From NCBI GenBank assembly GCA_937925685.1, contig CALAMI010000007.1, positions 1-64,000 of the forward strand: a DNA stretch of 64,000 nucleotides, written 5' to 3'. Made by a program: the position numbers and the translations under genes. Under the pieces are notes generated by a model. The model searched no databases. It saw only the letters and a program-made list of their open reading frames with translations, and was not told where the DNA came from. This DNA comes from Candidatus Binatia bacterium (GTDB lineage Bacteria; Desulfobacterota; Binatia; HRBIN30). Positions 38,502-47,960 of this stretch are shown one piece after another (the stretch's first letter is position 1; every line of letters starts with the position of its first letter).

Positions 38502-40193
38502 ATGATGGCATGTATGGAGGAGCCTCTAGCAAAGCCAGCGGTAGGCGCACATGGCGCACCGCACCAACGCTTGCCCGAATTTCTTCGCTCGATGCTGGAA
38601 CCCTCGTTTTTTCCACACCGACCTGCCTGGGTCAGGCTGGAGCAAACCCATATTTCCTACGTCGTGGTGGCACCGCCCCTGGTGTACAAGTGCAAAAAGC
38701 CAGTGCGCTTTCGCTTTCTCGATTTTTCCACGCGCGAGCTCAGGCGCCGGTTTTGCGAGCAAGAGCTTACCCTGAATCGGCGGCTGGCCCCGAAGGTGTA
38801 CCGGCGGGTGGTCGCGATCGTGCGTACGGCAGACGGGAAGTTTTCCCTCGCCCCCGTCGAAGACGCGGTGAACCCAGTGGACTACGCGGTAGAAATGGAA
38901 TACCTACCGGACGACTTGCGGTTCGACCGTTTGCTCCTCGTGGGCCGCCTTCACAACGAGTTGATCGACGAGTTGGCCCGCCTCATCGCACAATTCCACC
39001 GCAGCGCCGCTACTGGCCCATCGATCGCCCGTTTTGGCGCACCCGAGGAGCTGGCAGCAACATGGCAAGAAAACTTCGCCGACGTAGAAGCGATGCGGGG
39101 AGACTTGGTTCTCCCCCATGACGATGACGAGATCCGCGCCTTTGTCGCGAAGTTCCTGCGTGCACAGGACACGGTGTTGCGTCGTCGCCAAGCAGAGGAC
39201 TGGGTCCGTGATGGTCATGGAGACCTTCACGCCGACCACATTTACGCGACCCATCCTCTATCGATCATCGATTGCATCGAGTTCAGTGATCGGCTGCGTT
39301 GTTGCGATGTCGTCTCGGACGTGGCTTTCCTGGCGGTGGATTTCGACTACTACGGGCGACGAGATCTTCATGACCGTTTTCTCCTCACTTACAACGCGGT
39401 CATGCAGGATCACGACCTGCCTCGCCTGCTACCATTTTACAAGTGCTATCGTGCCTACGTCCGTGGGAAGGTAGAAGCACTGAAAAGCCTGCAAGCCGAC
39501 GTACCCGAGGAGGAGAGAGTGCGGGCCCGCGCGGTAGCGCAAAAGCGCTTCACCCTTGCCTACCGCTACACCTGGGAGCCACTGCGCGCCATCGTAGCCA
39601 TGGCCGGGCTCAGTGGCACCGGGAAGTCTACGCTGGCCTCGCTCTTGGCTGAACGAACCGGATTCGAATGGATTCGTTCTGACATCGTACGCAAGGAGCT
39701 TGCAGGCCGCGAGCCAATGGAACGAGCCGCGGTTCCTTTCGGTGAGGGCATCTATTCGCCGGAATTTACTGCCCGTACGTATCTCGAGCTACGACGGCGC
39801 GCTACCCACTTGTTCGACCGGGGGCGAGGTTCGATACTCGATGCTACTCATCTGCACCGCGAACAGCGCGATCTTCTCCGTGCCCTCGCAGAGAGGTTTC
39901 GTGCCCCTCTTTTGTTCGTGTGGTGTACCTGCCCCGAGGAGGACATCCGCCGCCGCCTCGAAACTAGGTCCACCCAAGCCGAGGACGCTTCCGATGCGAA
40001 CTGGAACATTTACCTGCGACAACGCCAGGAGCAGGAGCCTCCCGGGCAGGACGAATCGGACGTTCTTGTCGTCGACACCAGCGCTCCGTCGATCGAATTG
40101 GCCATCCGTGTCGAGGACAGCTTGCGGCAGTACGCTGTACCCGTGCCGCTGGTGTCGCCCTTGGCGCCTCCACTCCCGCCCCCATTTCCGTGA
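38502..40193 (+). CDS. APH-like kinase fused to a P-loop (AAA_33) kinase
   Basis: The 563-residue protein combines two parts. Residues about 30-345 resemble aminoglycoside-phosphotransferase kinases, with the catalytic loop GHGDLHADHI and the metal-binding region IIDCIEFSDRLR. Residues about 365-545 are a P-loop kinase with Walker A GLSGTGKST and a GRGSILDATH switch. This bifunctional architecture is widespread in proteobacteria but its substrate is unknown. The start is ATG 38502 (second ATG adjacent); ATG 38514 opens closer to the conserved part, and none has a clear ribosome site. It diverges from the L,D-transpeptidase gene. Confidence 0.88.
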   Translation: MMACMEEPLAKPAVGAHGAPHQRLPEFLRSMLEPSFFPHRPAWVRLEQTHISYVVVAPPLVYKCKKPVRFRFLDFSTRELRRRFCEQELTLNRRLAPKVYRRVVAIVRTADGKFSLAPVEDAVNPVDYAVEMEYLPDDLRFDRLLLVGRLHNELIDELARLIAQFHRSAATGPSIARFGAPEELAATWQENFADVEAMRGDLVLPHDDDEIRAFVAKFLRAQDTVLRRRQAEDWVRDGHGDLHADHIYATHPLSIIDCIEFSDRLRCCDVVSDVAFLAVDFDYYGRRDLHDRFLLTYNAVMQDHDLPRLLPFYKCYRAYVRGKVEALKSLQADVPEEERVRARAVAQKRFTLAYRYTWEPLRAIVAMAGLSGTGKSTLASLLAERTGFEWIRSDIVRKELAGREPMERAAVPFGEGIYSPEFTARTYLELRRRATHLFDRGRGSILDATHLHREQRDLLRALAERFRAPLLFVWCTCPEEDIRRRLETRSTQAEDASDANWNIYLRQRQEQEPPGQDESDVLVVDTSAPSIELAIRVEDSLRQYAVPVPLVSPLAPPLPPPFP

Positions 40194-40585
40194 GAGGCCG
40201 GTCGCGTCCGTCCATCGCGGGCGTATCCCGCCACCGACCCCACCTCCTGCCAACTCGGCACCCGGGCGCCGAGACTGTCGCCCTTAAGCTCTCTTCTCCC
40301 CAATCAAAGGCGAGATTGGCGGAGGGGCCGTTTTGCCAACGCCTGGCCGCCAGCTTGTCGACGCTTTCAGCATCGACCCGACGCTGCGCCACGGCTAGCC
40401 ACCCGATTCTATCTCTGCGGTCGATCTGCAAGTGAAGCTTTTGCAAAGCAGACCCAGACGGCGCTCGAACTTGGCCACAGGACAAGCTGACCCCTCACGT
40501 TTCCCGCAGGCTTCTTCCGCTATACGGGGGCAAGCATTCGTGGTATGGTTTGCTGTGCTACCGCCACGTAAAGGAGGTTGCCGCC
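40194..40585. other. Intergenic stretch before the YbaK-type gene
   Basis: No gene is supported in these 392 bases. A 6-bp stem hairpin (CTCGGC/GCCGAG, 40254-40273) lies about 60 bases after the kinase gene and could be a weak terminator; no T-tract follows. Confidence 0.5.
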
Positions 40586-41056
40586 ATGCCGATCCTACCG
40601 CAGCTACAGGAGCTGCTTGACCGCGAGGGAATTCACTACGAGGTATCCCAGCACCCACCCGCGTACACGGCCCAGGAGGTCGCCCAGGTAGAACATGTTC
40701 CGGGCCGAGAGGTAGCCAAGGTCGTCGTGATCCACAGCTCTGGAGGGTTCGCTCTGTTCGTCGCCCCGGCTCCCTACAAGGTCGATCTCGAACGGGTGCG
40801 TACCATCCTCGGAGACTCCCAGGCCCGACTGGCCACCGAGGACGAGTTCCGCCATTTGTTCCCGCGCTGCGAAGTTGGCGCCATGCCGCCATTCGGCAAT
40901 CTGTTTGGCTTACCGGTGTTCGTCGACCCAGAACTGTCGAAGGACGAATCCATCGTCTTCAACGCCGGTACCCACACACAAACCGTGCGGATGCGTTACG
41001 CCGATTTCGAGCGCTTAGTGCAGCCCACCATCGTTCCCTTCGCCCACAAGGAGTGA
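40586..41056 (+). CDS. YbaK/ProX-type aminoacyl-tRNA deacylase domain protein
   Basis: ATG 40586 has a strong AAAGGAGG eight bases upstream. The 156-residue product has the YbaK fold: YEVSQHPPAYTAQEVAQVEH, GREVAKVVVIHSSGGF (conserved Lys), ATEDEFRHLFPRCEVGAMPPFG and the FNAGTHTQTVRMRY end. Such free-standing domains hydrolyse mischarged tRNAs. It is 105 bases upstream of clpB on the same strand, so both may belong to a quality-control unit. Confidence 0.88.
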   Translation: MPILPQLQELLDREGIHYEVSQHPPAYTAQEVAQVEHVPGREVAKVVVIHSSGGFALFVAPAPYKVDLERVRTILGDSQARLATEDEFRHLFPRCEVGAMPPFGNLFGLPVFVDPELSKDESIVFNAGTHTQTVRMRYADFERLVQPTIVPFAHKE

Positions 41057-41074
41057 GAACGCGGAAGCGTTCTC
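41055..41074 (+). terminator. Hairpin with GGAA tetraloop after the YbaK-type gene
   Basis: An 8-bp stem GAGAACGC/GCGTTCTC closes a GGAA (GNRA-type) loop immediately at the stop codon. No T-tract follows, so it may be a processing or attenuation hairpin rather than a full terminator. Confidence 0.4.
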
Positions 41075-41161
41075 GGGCAGCTCCGCCGCTCCGTCGACGA
41101 CGAAGTCCGAGGTTGCCAAGCACAAAAAGGTGATTAGCTTGGCGCAACGATCGGAGAGTCT

Positions 41162-43777
41162 ATGAACCTGGCGCGTTTTACGGAAAAATCCCAAGAAGCA
41201 CTCGGGCAGGCACAATCGCTAGCCGCCCGCCGCAATCACCAAGGCATCGATGTCGAGCATTTGCTGCTCGCTTTACTCGAGCCACGAGACGGGCTGGCGA
41301 CAGCAATCCTGCAAGCGGCGAACGCGAACATGGCGCGCCTCAAAGAGAGTGCAGTGCAGGAGCTGAACAAGCTGCCGCAAGTGACCGGTCCGGCGGCTGC
41401 CCCTGACCAGATTTACGTCACCCAGCGGCTGAACCGGGTACTGACCCGTGCAGAAGAAGAAGCCCAGGCACTGAAAGACGAGTATGTCAGCATCGAACAC
41501 CTGCTGTTAGCGATGCTTCAGGACCGCACGAGCGAGCGGATGTTCCGGGATGCCGGCGTGACCCGTGACTCGCTCATGCAGGCCCTGCAAAAAGTGCGAG
41601 GAGGACAACGGGTGACCAGTCCGAATCCGGAAGCAACCTATCAAGCTTTGGAGAAGTATGGGCGCGACCTCACGAAGCTGGCGGCACAAGGAAAACTCGA
41701 CCCAGTGATTGGGCGGGACGAGGAAATCCGCCGTGTCATCCAAGTGCTTTCGCGGCGTACGAAAAATAACCCGGTGCTCATCGGCGAGCCGGGCGTCGGG
41801 AAAACTGCCATCGTCGAGGGCTTGGCCCAGCGCATTGTACGCAAGGACGTGCCTGAAGGGCTCAAAAACCGACGCATCATCGCTCTTGACATGGGAGCAC
41901 TCATCGCCGGGGCCAAGTTCCGTGGCGAGTTCGAGGAGCGGCTCAAAGCGGTTCTGAAAGAGGTACAAGATTCCCAAGGGGAGATTATCCTCTTCATCGA
42001 CGAGCTGCACACCGTAGTTGGGGCGGGAGCGGCCGAGGGAGCCATGGATGCCTCCAACTTGCTCAAGCCAATGCTCGCCCGCGGGGAACTCCACTGCATC
42101 GGTGCCACCACTCTCGACGAGTACCGCAAACACATCGAAAAAGACCCAGCCTTGGAGCGGCGCTTCCAACCCGTGTTCGTCAGCCAACCCTCGGTCGAGG
42201 ATACCATCTCGATTCTGCGCGGCCTGCGAGAACGTTACGAGGTGCACCACGGGGTACGGATCAAGGACGCCGCACTGGTGGCAGCAGCCGTGCTGTCGCA
42301 CCGTTACATCACTGACCGCTTTCTTCCCGACAAAGCCATCGACTTGGTCGACGAAGCTGCAGCCAAGCTACGCACGGAGATCGACTCGATGCCCAGCGAA
42401 CTCGACGAGGTATCACGCCGCGTCATGCAGTTGGAAATCGAGCGCGAAGCCTTGAAGAAGGAAACCGACAAGGCTTCGCAAACGCGGCTCGAGCGATTGG
42501 AAAAAGAGCTTGCCGAACTCAAAGCTCAACAAGAGTCGTTGCGTGCTCGGTGGGAGGTCGAAAAAGCAGCCATCCAGCGGCTCCGCGAGCTTCGCCGAAA
42601 AATCGAGGAAACGAAGGTGGAGATCGGCAAGGCGGAGCGGCAATACGATCTCAACCGCGTGGCAGAACTCAAGTACGGTGTGCTTGCGCAGTTGGAACGC
42701 GAGCTCGCTGAAGAAGAGGCCAAACTTGGCCAGCAAGACGGCGGGTTGCGACTGATCAAGGAAGAGGTTGACGAAAACGATATCGCCGAGATTGTTTCTC
42801 GGTGGACAGGGATTCCCGTGAGCCGCCTCATGGAAGGCGAGACCCAAAAACTCCTTCGCCTCGAGGAGCAACTGCACAAGCGGGTCGTCGGTCAAGACGA
42901 GGCGGTGCGCGCCGTGGCCGATGCCATCGTGCGGGCCCGCGCCGGGATCAAAGATCCGAACCGCCCCATTGGCTCGTTCATTTTTCTCGGCCCGACCGGA
43001 GTAGGGAAAACCGAGCTTGCTCGAGCACTGGCCGAGTTTTTGTTCGACGACGAAAACGCCATGGTGCGCATCGACATGTCGGAATATATGGAGAAGCACA
43101 CCGTGGCCCGGCTCATCGGCGCACCGCCTGGATATGTCGGCTATGAAGAAGGAGGCCAACTGACGGAGGCAGTACGTCGACGTCCGTACTGCGTGATCCT
43201 GTTCGACGAAATCGAGAAAGCTCACCACGACGTCTTCAACATCATGCTGCAAATCCTCGACGACGGCCGACTGACAGACGGACAAGGCCGGACCGTGGAT
43301 TTCAAGAACGCGGTTGTCATCATGACGTCCAACATTGGCAGCCACCTCATCTTGAACTACCGTGGCGATGATCCGTCGGCTTACGAGCGCATGAAGGAAG
43401 AGGTCTTGGAGGCCCTTCGCCACCACTTCCGGCCGGAGTTCTTGAACCGCATCGACGACATTGTCGTCTTCCACAGCTTGACCCGCGATCAGATCAAACA
43501 AATCGTGCGGATCCAGCTAGAGCGGCTGCGCCAGCGCCTGAGCGAGCGCAAGATCGAGTTGGACTTGTCCGACGCGGCCATCCAGCACTTCGCCGAGGCA
43601 GGATACGATCCCGTCTACGGGGCACGCCCGCTCAAGCGGCTACTTCAACGCGAGCTGGAAACTGCCCTGGCACGGCAAATTGTGGCAGGCAAAATTCACG
43701 ATCACTCGCGCGTGTTCATCGACTACCGCAACGGCCAGTTAACCTTCGAAGCAACCCCATTAGCCGAGGCGGCTTGA
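41162..43777 (+). CDS. clpB: ATP-dependent disaggregase ClpB
   Basis: The 871-residue Hsp100 chaperone rescues aggregated proteins with DnaK. In order: the N-domain with two repeats (about 1-150), AAA-1 with Walker A GEPGVGKT (about 207-214) and LFIDELHT, the coiled-coil M domain (about 405-530) and AAA-2 with GPTGVGKT (about 610-617), substrate loop [11 protein letters not shown] and Walker [12 protein letters not shown]. The M domain separates it from ClpA/C. GGAGAG precedes ATG 41162. I see no CIRCE element upstream. Confidence 0.98.
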   Translation: MNLARFTEKSQEALGQAQSLAARRNHQGIDVEHLLLALLEPRDGLATAILQAANANMARLKESAVQELNKLPQVTGPAAAPDQIYVTQRLNRVLTRAEEEAQALKDEYVSIEHLLLAMLQDRTSERMFRDAGVTRDSLMQALQKVRGGQRVTSPNPEATYQALEKYGRDLTKLAAQGKLDPVIGRDEEIRRVIQVLSRRTKNNPVLIGEPGVGKTAIVEGLAQRIVRKDVPEGLKNRRIIALDMGALIAGAKFRGEFEERLKAVLKEVQDSQGEIILFIDELHTVVGAGAAEGAMDASNLLKPMLARGELHCIGATTLDEYRKHIEKDPALERRFQPVFVSQPSVEDTISILRGLRERYEVHHGVRIKDAALVAAAVLSHRYITDRFLPDKAIDLVDEAAAKLRTEIDSMPSELDEVSRRVMQLEIEREALKKETDKASQTRLERLEKELAELKAQQESLRARWEVEKAAIQRLRELRRKIEETKVEIGKAERQYDLNRVAELKYGVLAQLERELAEEEAKLGQQDGGLRLIKEEVDENDIAEIVSRWTGIPVSRLMEGETQKLLRLEEQLHKRVVGQDEAVRAVADAIVRARAGIKDPNRPIGSFIFLGPTGVGKTELARALAEFLFDDENAMVRIDMSEYMEKHTVARLIGAPPGYVGYEEGGQLTEAVRRRPYCVILFDEIEKAHHDVFNIMLQILDDGRLTDGQGRTVDFKNAVVIMTSNIGSHLILNYRGDDPSAYERMKEEVLEALRHHFRPEFLNRIDDIVVFHSLTRDQIKQIVRIQLERLRQRLSERKIELDLSDAAIQHFAEAGYDPVYGARPLKRLLQRELETALARQIVAGKIHDHSRVFIDYRNGQLTFEATPLAEAA

Positions 43778-43803
43778 GGTTCGAGGAAACCAGCGCAACG
43801 GCA

Positions 43804-43840
43804 AGGAGCCGAGAAGCGGCTCGCCCGGGTCTCGGCTCCT
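43804..43840. terminator. Hairpin between convergent clpB and ftsH
   Basis: An 11-bp perfect stem (AGGAGCCGAGA, 43804-43814, with TCTCGGCTCCT, 43830-43840) and a 15-base loop lie in the 69-base gap between the two stop codons. There is no T-tract on either side; it may still act in both directions. Confidence 0.55.
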
Positions 43841-43846
43841 GTGAGC

Positions 43847-45757
43847 TCAGCTCCCGGCGGCTGTTCGCTGTTCACGCGGTTCACGCTGCTCTCGCTGAAC
43901 CCCATACTGCTGGAGCAACGCGCGCAATTGATCTCCATCCAAAACTTCCTTTTCTAGCAACCAGTCAGCCACCGCCTCCAACTCCCGGCGGTGAGCCTGC
44001 AACAACTCCCTGACTCGCTGGTGGGCTGATTTCAGGATCCGTTCCACTTCGGAATCGATGGCTGCTGCTTTTGCCTCGCTGTAGTCGCGGCGGCTCGCCA
44101 TGGGAGATTCCAAGAACAAAGGGCGACGGTCCGATTCGAAGGTTCTCAATCCTAGGGCTTCGCTCATTCCGTACCGGCTCACCATGGCAAGCGCGATGTC
44201 GGTCGCTTTCTGTAAATCGTCCTGCGCCCCCGTCGACACGTCGCCAAACACCATCTCCTCTGCCACCCGCCCTCCGAGAAGCACGGCAAGGCGGTTTTCC
44301 AGCTCCGAACGCGTCATGAGATAGCGGTCCTCGGTCGGCAACTGCTGGGTGTATCCCAGCGCCCCGATGCCCCTTGGGATGATGGAGATCTTGCGTACCG
44401 GGTCCACGTTGGGAAGCAGCGACGCCACCACGGCGTGACCCGCTTCGTGATAGGCAACGATCCGCTTCTCGCGCGGGCTCATCACCCGGGTTTTCCGTTC
44501 GAGTCCAGCAATAATGCGATCCACAGCGTCGTCAAAATCCTGCATCGTCACGTACTCGCGGTTGCGTCGAGCGGCCAGCAATGCCGCTTCGTTCACCACG
44601 TTGGCAAGATCGGCTCCCACGAATCCAGGCGTGCGTTGGGCAACGACTTGCAAGTCCACATCCGGGCCCAGTTTCACGCTCCGTGTGTGCACCCGTAGGA
44701 TAGCCTCGCGGCCGCGGACGTCCGGGCGATCCAACACCACATGACGGTCAAATCGCCCCGCACGGAGCAACGCAGGATCGAGGATTTCCGGACGGTTCGT
44801 GGCCGCCATGATGATGACGCCGACGTTGGGATCGAAGCCATCCATCTCCACGAGAAGCTGATTGAGCGTTTGTTCTCGTTCGTCGTGCGTCCCCAGAGGG
44901 TTGATCGCCCGCGATTTTCCCAGAGCATCTAGCTCGTCGATGAACACGATGCAGGGTGCCTTTTGCTTTGCCTGCTCGAACAGGTCGCGCACGCGGGCAG
45001 CACCTACGCCGACAAACAATTCGACAAACTCAGAGCCGCTGATGCTGAAAAACGGCACCTTCGCTTCTCCCGCGACGGCACGCGCCAACAAGGTTTTTCC
45101 CGTTCCCGGGGCACCCACCAGCAACACCCCCTTCGGAATCTTCCCTCCCAGGCGACGAAAACGCTCCGGCGTCTTCAAAAATTCCACAATTTCCCGCAGC
45201 TCTTCCTTGGCTTCGTCGATGCCGGCAACGTCAGCAAAGGTCACCTTGGTCTCGCTTTCCACGTACACTTTTGCCCGGCTACGACCCACTGCCATGAGCC
45301 CGCCGGGACCTCCAGCCGAGCCCGAGAGCCGCCGCAGGACGAACAACCAAATCCCAATGAACAACGCAACGGAAAGCACCCAAGAAACAATGTTCATGAG
45401 CCAAGTGCTCGCCGTACGACCGGCAAAAGGGATCCCTTTGGCCTCGAGAACTTCGACGAGCTTCGGATCTTCCACGCGAACCGCACGAAACCTCAGCTCG
45501 CGCTGCCCCCACCGCTTGAAATGCGAAACTTGCTCGGATGACAGGATGTTGTCGACTTCAAGGTCGGTGAGCCGGCCCTGCACTTCGTCGGGGGTAAGAA
45601 CCAAATCCGTTACCTTGCCAGCGTTGAGCAACGCTTTGAACTGCGAATAAGAAATTTCCTGAGGGGCTTCGTACAAGCCATACGAATAAAGCAGCACGAC
45701 GACGAACAGGCCGGCGAGCAGGTACCACAAGGAAATGGGCCAACGTCGTTCACCCAT
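43847..45757 (-). CDS. ftsH: ATP-dependent zinc metalloprotease FtsH
   Basis: The 636-residue membrane protease has spans at about 8-27 and 119-141 flanking a periplasmic domain. The AAA domain has Walker A GAPGTGKT (215-222) and [10 protein letters not shown], the SRH, and the zinc site HEAGH (437-441). In other bacteria FtsH degrades regulators such as LpxC and RpoH, which fits its proximity to envelope genes. It ends with a basic tail after a coiled-coil region. It follows uspA by 27 bases. Confidence 0.98.
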   Translation of the reverse strand: MGERRWPISLWYLLAGLFVVVLLYSYGLYEAPQEISYSQFKALLNAGKVTDLVLTPDEVQGRLTDLEVDNILSSEQVSHFKRWGQRELRFRAVRVEDPKLVEVLEAKGIPFAGRTASTWLMNIVSWVLSVALFIGIWLFVLRRLSGSAGGPGGLMAVGRSRAKVYVESETKVTFADVAGIDEAKEELREIVEFLKTPERFRRLGGKIPKGVLLVGAPGTGKTLLARAVAGEAKVPFFSISGSEFVELFVGVGAARVRDLFEQAKQKAPCIVFIDELDALGKSRAINPLGTHDEREQTLNQLLVEMDGFDPNVGVIIMAATNRPEILDPALLRAGRFDRHVVLDRPDVRGREAILRVHTRSVKLGPDVDLQVVAQRTPGFVGADLANVVNEAALLAARRNREYVTMQDFDDAVDRIIAGLERKTRVMSPREKRIVAYHEAGHAVVASLLPNVDPVRKISIIPRGIGALGYTQQLPTEDRYLMTRSELENRLAVLLGGRVAEEMVFGDVSTGAQDDLQKATDIALAMVSRYGMSEALGLRTFESDRRPLFLESPMASRRDYSEAKAAAIDSEVERILKSAHQRVRELLQAHRRELEAVADWLLEKEVLDGDQLRALLQQYGVQREQREPREQRTAAGS

Positions 45758-45784
45758 GCAGGGGATCCTCTGTCACCAGGAAGC

Positions 45785-46234
45785 TCATGGTACGCAAATG
45801 ACCGGGCAATGACTGGCGCGCAAGACACGCTCTGCCGTGCTGCCCGTCAACAACTCTCCCAATCCACGCTCGGCTGCCCGCATCCCCATAACGATGCAGT
45901 CAACGTCCAAATCCCGAGCTAATTTCACGATCTCCAGAAAGGGACTGCCCTCAACGATCATCGTTTCGACTTTATCGCCTCCGCAATCTCTGACAATGGC
46001 CGCCAGCTCGTCTTCCGCTTGCCCACGCAAGCGGTCGATCACCTGAACCCTCGTCGCAATCCCTTCGGCATCGACGCGGTCGGCAAATTCTGTATCCACG
46101 ACGTGCAGCACCGTAATATCCGCTTCTGGCAACCAAGCTAGTGCTAGCTCCAAGGCCCGCCGGGAGGGGCCAGAGAAATCCACCGCAACCAAGGCGGCTC
46201 TTGGCGGCGACCAGCCCTTACTTTCTTCAGCCAT
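45785..46234 (-). CDS. Universal stress protein (UspA family)
   Basis: The 149-residue protein starts at ATG 46234 (GTGGAGGTC upstream). It has the Usp Rossmann-like fold: ALVAVDFSGPSRRALELAL, VLHVVDTEF and the ATP-binding G-x2-G-x9-G-S type motif in GMRAAERGLGELLTGSTAERVL. An in-frame extension upstream is unlike the family. It lies between rnhA and ftsH. Confidence 0.92.
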   Translation of the reverse strand: MAEESKGWSPPRAALVAVDFSGPSRRALELALAWLPEADITVLHVVDTEFADRVDAEGIATRVQVIDRLRGQAEDELAAIVRDCGGDKVETMIVEGSPFLEIVKLARDLDVDCIVMGMRAAERGLGELLTGSTAERVLRASHCPVICVP

Positions 46235-46336
46235 CGTGTTTCGACCTCCACGGGACAACTGCCGCATCAGTTTACCGGCCAATTCAGGTCTTGCCAGAGC
46301 ACAGACGCCCGCAGGCAAAGGGGTCTGTCGACAACA

Positions 46337-46882
46337 TTACCGCGACGAAACGTGTTTCGAAATCTCAGCGCGCGCCAGGCGGTCGCTGCGTTCGTTTTCC
46401 GGGTGCCCTGCATGGCCACGCAGCCAGTGCCAACGGACCTCATGTAGGGAGCATAGGCGATCGAGTTCGCGCCACAGGTCTTCGTTTTTTACCGGCTGCC
46501 GGCCGGCCGTGCGCCAACGATTTTTCTTCCACCTTGGCAACCACTCCTGCATACCCTGCCGCAAGTATTGCGAATCGGTATACAGGTCGACTGTCGCTCG
46601 TCGTCTCAACGCTCGCAAGGCTTCGATGGCCGCTGTAAGTTCCATACGGTTATTGGTGGTGCGAGCTTCGAAACCACTGAGTTCTCGACGATGCTGCCCC
46701 GAAACCAAGACCGCCGCCCAACCACCCGGGCCAGGATTTCCCTTGCACGCACCATCTGTGTAAATGGCCACGTGAGGAAGTTCCGCGCGGTGCGTCCGGC
46801 TTTGGTCTGCTTGTGTTCGTGCGTGGTGCACGGCCGGTGTCGTTTTCTCTCCCCGACCCAGACTGGCCTTCCGCTCCGCCAT
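46337..46882 (-). CDS. rnhA: Ribonuclease HI
   Basis: The 181-residue enzyme degrades RNA in RNA-DNA hybrids. The four catalytic acids are present: Asp43 ([15 protein letters not shown]), Glu81 (NRMELTAA), Asp103 (YTDSQYL) and Asp167 (ERSDRLA), with the basic handle [15 protein letters not shown] 46882 is chosen; it lies 20 bases after purM. About 35 N-terminal residues ([18 protein letters not shown]) precede the fold and have no clear function. A start at 46930 inside purM is possible but adds unlike sequence. Confidence 0.95.
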   Translation of the reverse strand: MAERKASLGRGEKTTPAVHHARTQADQSRTHRAELPHVAIYTDGACKGNPGPGGWAAVLVSGQHRRELSGFEARTTNNRMELTAAIEALRALRRRATVDLYTDSQYLRQGMQEWLPRWKKNRWRTAGRQPVKNEDLWRELDRLCSLHEVRWHWLRGHAGHPENERSDRLARAEISKHVSSR

Positions 46883-46902
46883 GAGCGTTCTCGGTCCGCA
46901 GT

Positions 46903-47937
46903 TCAATCGACGAAAGCCACGCGCGGCCAACCTGGGCGCCGGCGCACCACTTCACCAATCACCCAAGCCCGTATACGGTGACGGCGGATCGCGGCTACGA
47001 TGCTGTCGGCTGCAGCCGCGTGCACGACCAACACAAAGCCAATGCCCATGTTAAAGGTGCGCATCATTTCCTCTTCTGCCACAGGACCGAGGCGCTGCAC
47101 GAGCCGGAAGATGGGAGGCACCGGCCAAGAACGGCGTACCATGCGCACGGCCAGCTTGGGAGGCAGCGTCCGCGGCACGTTTTCCACCAGTCCGCCACCG
47201 GTAATATGAGCCATGGCGTGTATGGCGGGCAGCGGCAACGAGCGAACCAACCGAACGTAAATGCGCGTTGGTTCCAGGAGCTCGTCCGCCAACGGGCGCT
47301 GCAGCTCCGGCAGCCGTGCTTCGATATCGAGGCGAGCACGTTCGAAGAGCACGTGACGAACTAACGAAAACCCATTACTGTGCAATCCGCTCGACTCGAT
47401 TCCAAGCAGAACGTCGCCGGCACGAACCTTTCGCCCGTCGATCACCTGATTTTCTTCCACCACGCCTACCACGAATCCGGCAAGGTCGTATTCGCCCGCC
47501 CGCATGGAATTGGGATGCTCGGCCGTCTCCCCACCAACCAAAGCACACCCTGCCATCCGACACCCGCGGGTGATTCCTCGCAACACCTCTTCTGCCACCG
47601 TCGGATCCAGATGCTCCGTGGTAAAATAATCCAAGAACGCCAAAGGCTCGGCACCCAAGGTCAAAATGTCATTCACGTTCATGGCCACCAAGTCGACGCC
47701 CACAGTGTCGTGCCGTCCCACCATCTGGGCAATGGCAAGTTTGGTGCCCACGCCATCGGTGGCAGCCACCAAGAGGGGCCGCCGATACCCTCGAGGTAAG
47801 CGGAACACGGCTCCGAATCCACCGACGCCAGCCACGACTTCGGGCCGCTTCGTCCTTCGGGCCAGCCGCGCCGCTACTCGGGCGACGATCTGCCCCTTGT
47901 CGATGTCCACACCGGCGTCGCGGTAGCTAACAACCAT
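46903..47937 (-). CDS. purM: Phosphoribosylformylglycinamidine cyclo-ligase
   Basis: The 344-residue AIR synthetase closes the imidazole ring in purine biosynthesis. Signatures are [66 protein letters not shown] and [18 protein letters not shown] 47937 gives the standard length; upstream in-frame sequence overlaps the ceramidase-like gene. It is 23 bases after that gene. Confidence 0.97.
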   Translation of the reverse strand: MVVSYRDAGVDIDKGQIVARVAARLARRTKRPEVVAGVGGFGAVFRLPRGYRRPLLVAATDGVGTKLAIAQMVGRHDTVGVDLVAMNVNDILTLGAEPLAFLDYFTTEHLDPTVAEEVLRGITRGCRMAGCALVGGETAEHPNSMRAGEYDLAGFVVGVVEENQVIDGRKVRAGDVLLGIESSGLHSNGFSLVRHVLFERARLDIEARLPELQRPLADELLEPTRIYVRLVRSLPLPAIHAMAHITGGGLVENVPRTLPPKLAVRMVRRSWPVPPIFRLVQRLGPVAEEEMMRTFNMGIGFVLVVHAAAADSIVAAIRRHRIRAWVIGEVVRRRPGWPRVAFVD

Positions 47938-47960
47938 GGTGCCAGCCTTCTCTTCGAAGC

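Noticed and set aside
42413-43501. Minus-strand open frame of 362 codons
   Set aside because: Mirror image of clpB codons; no independent start signal.
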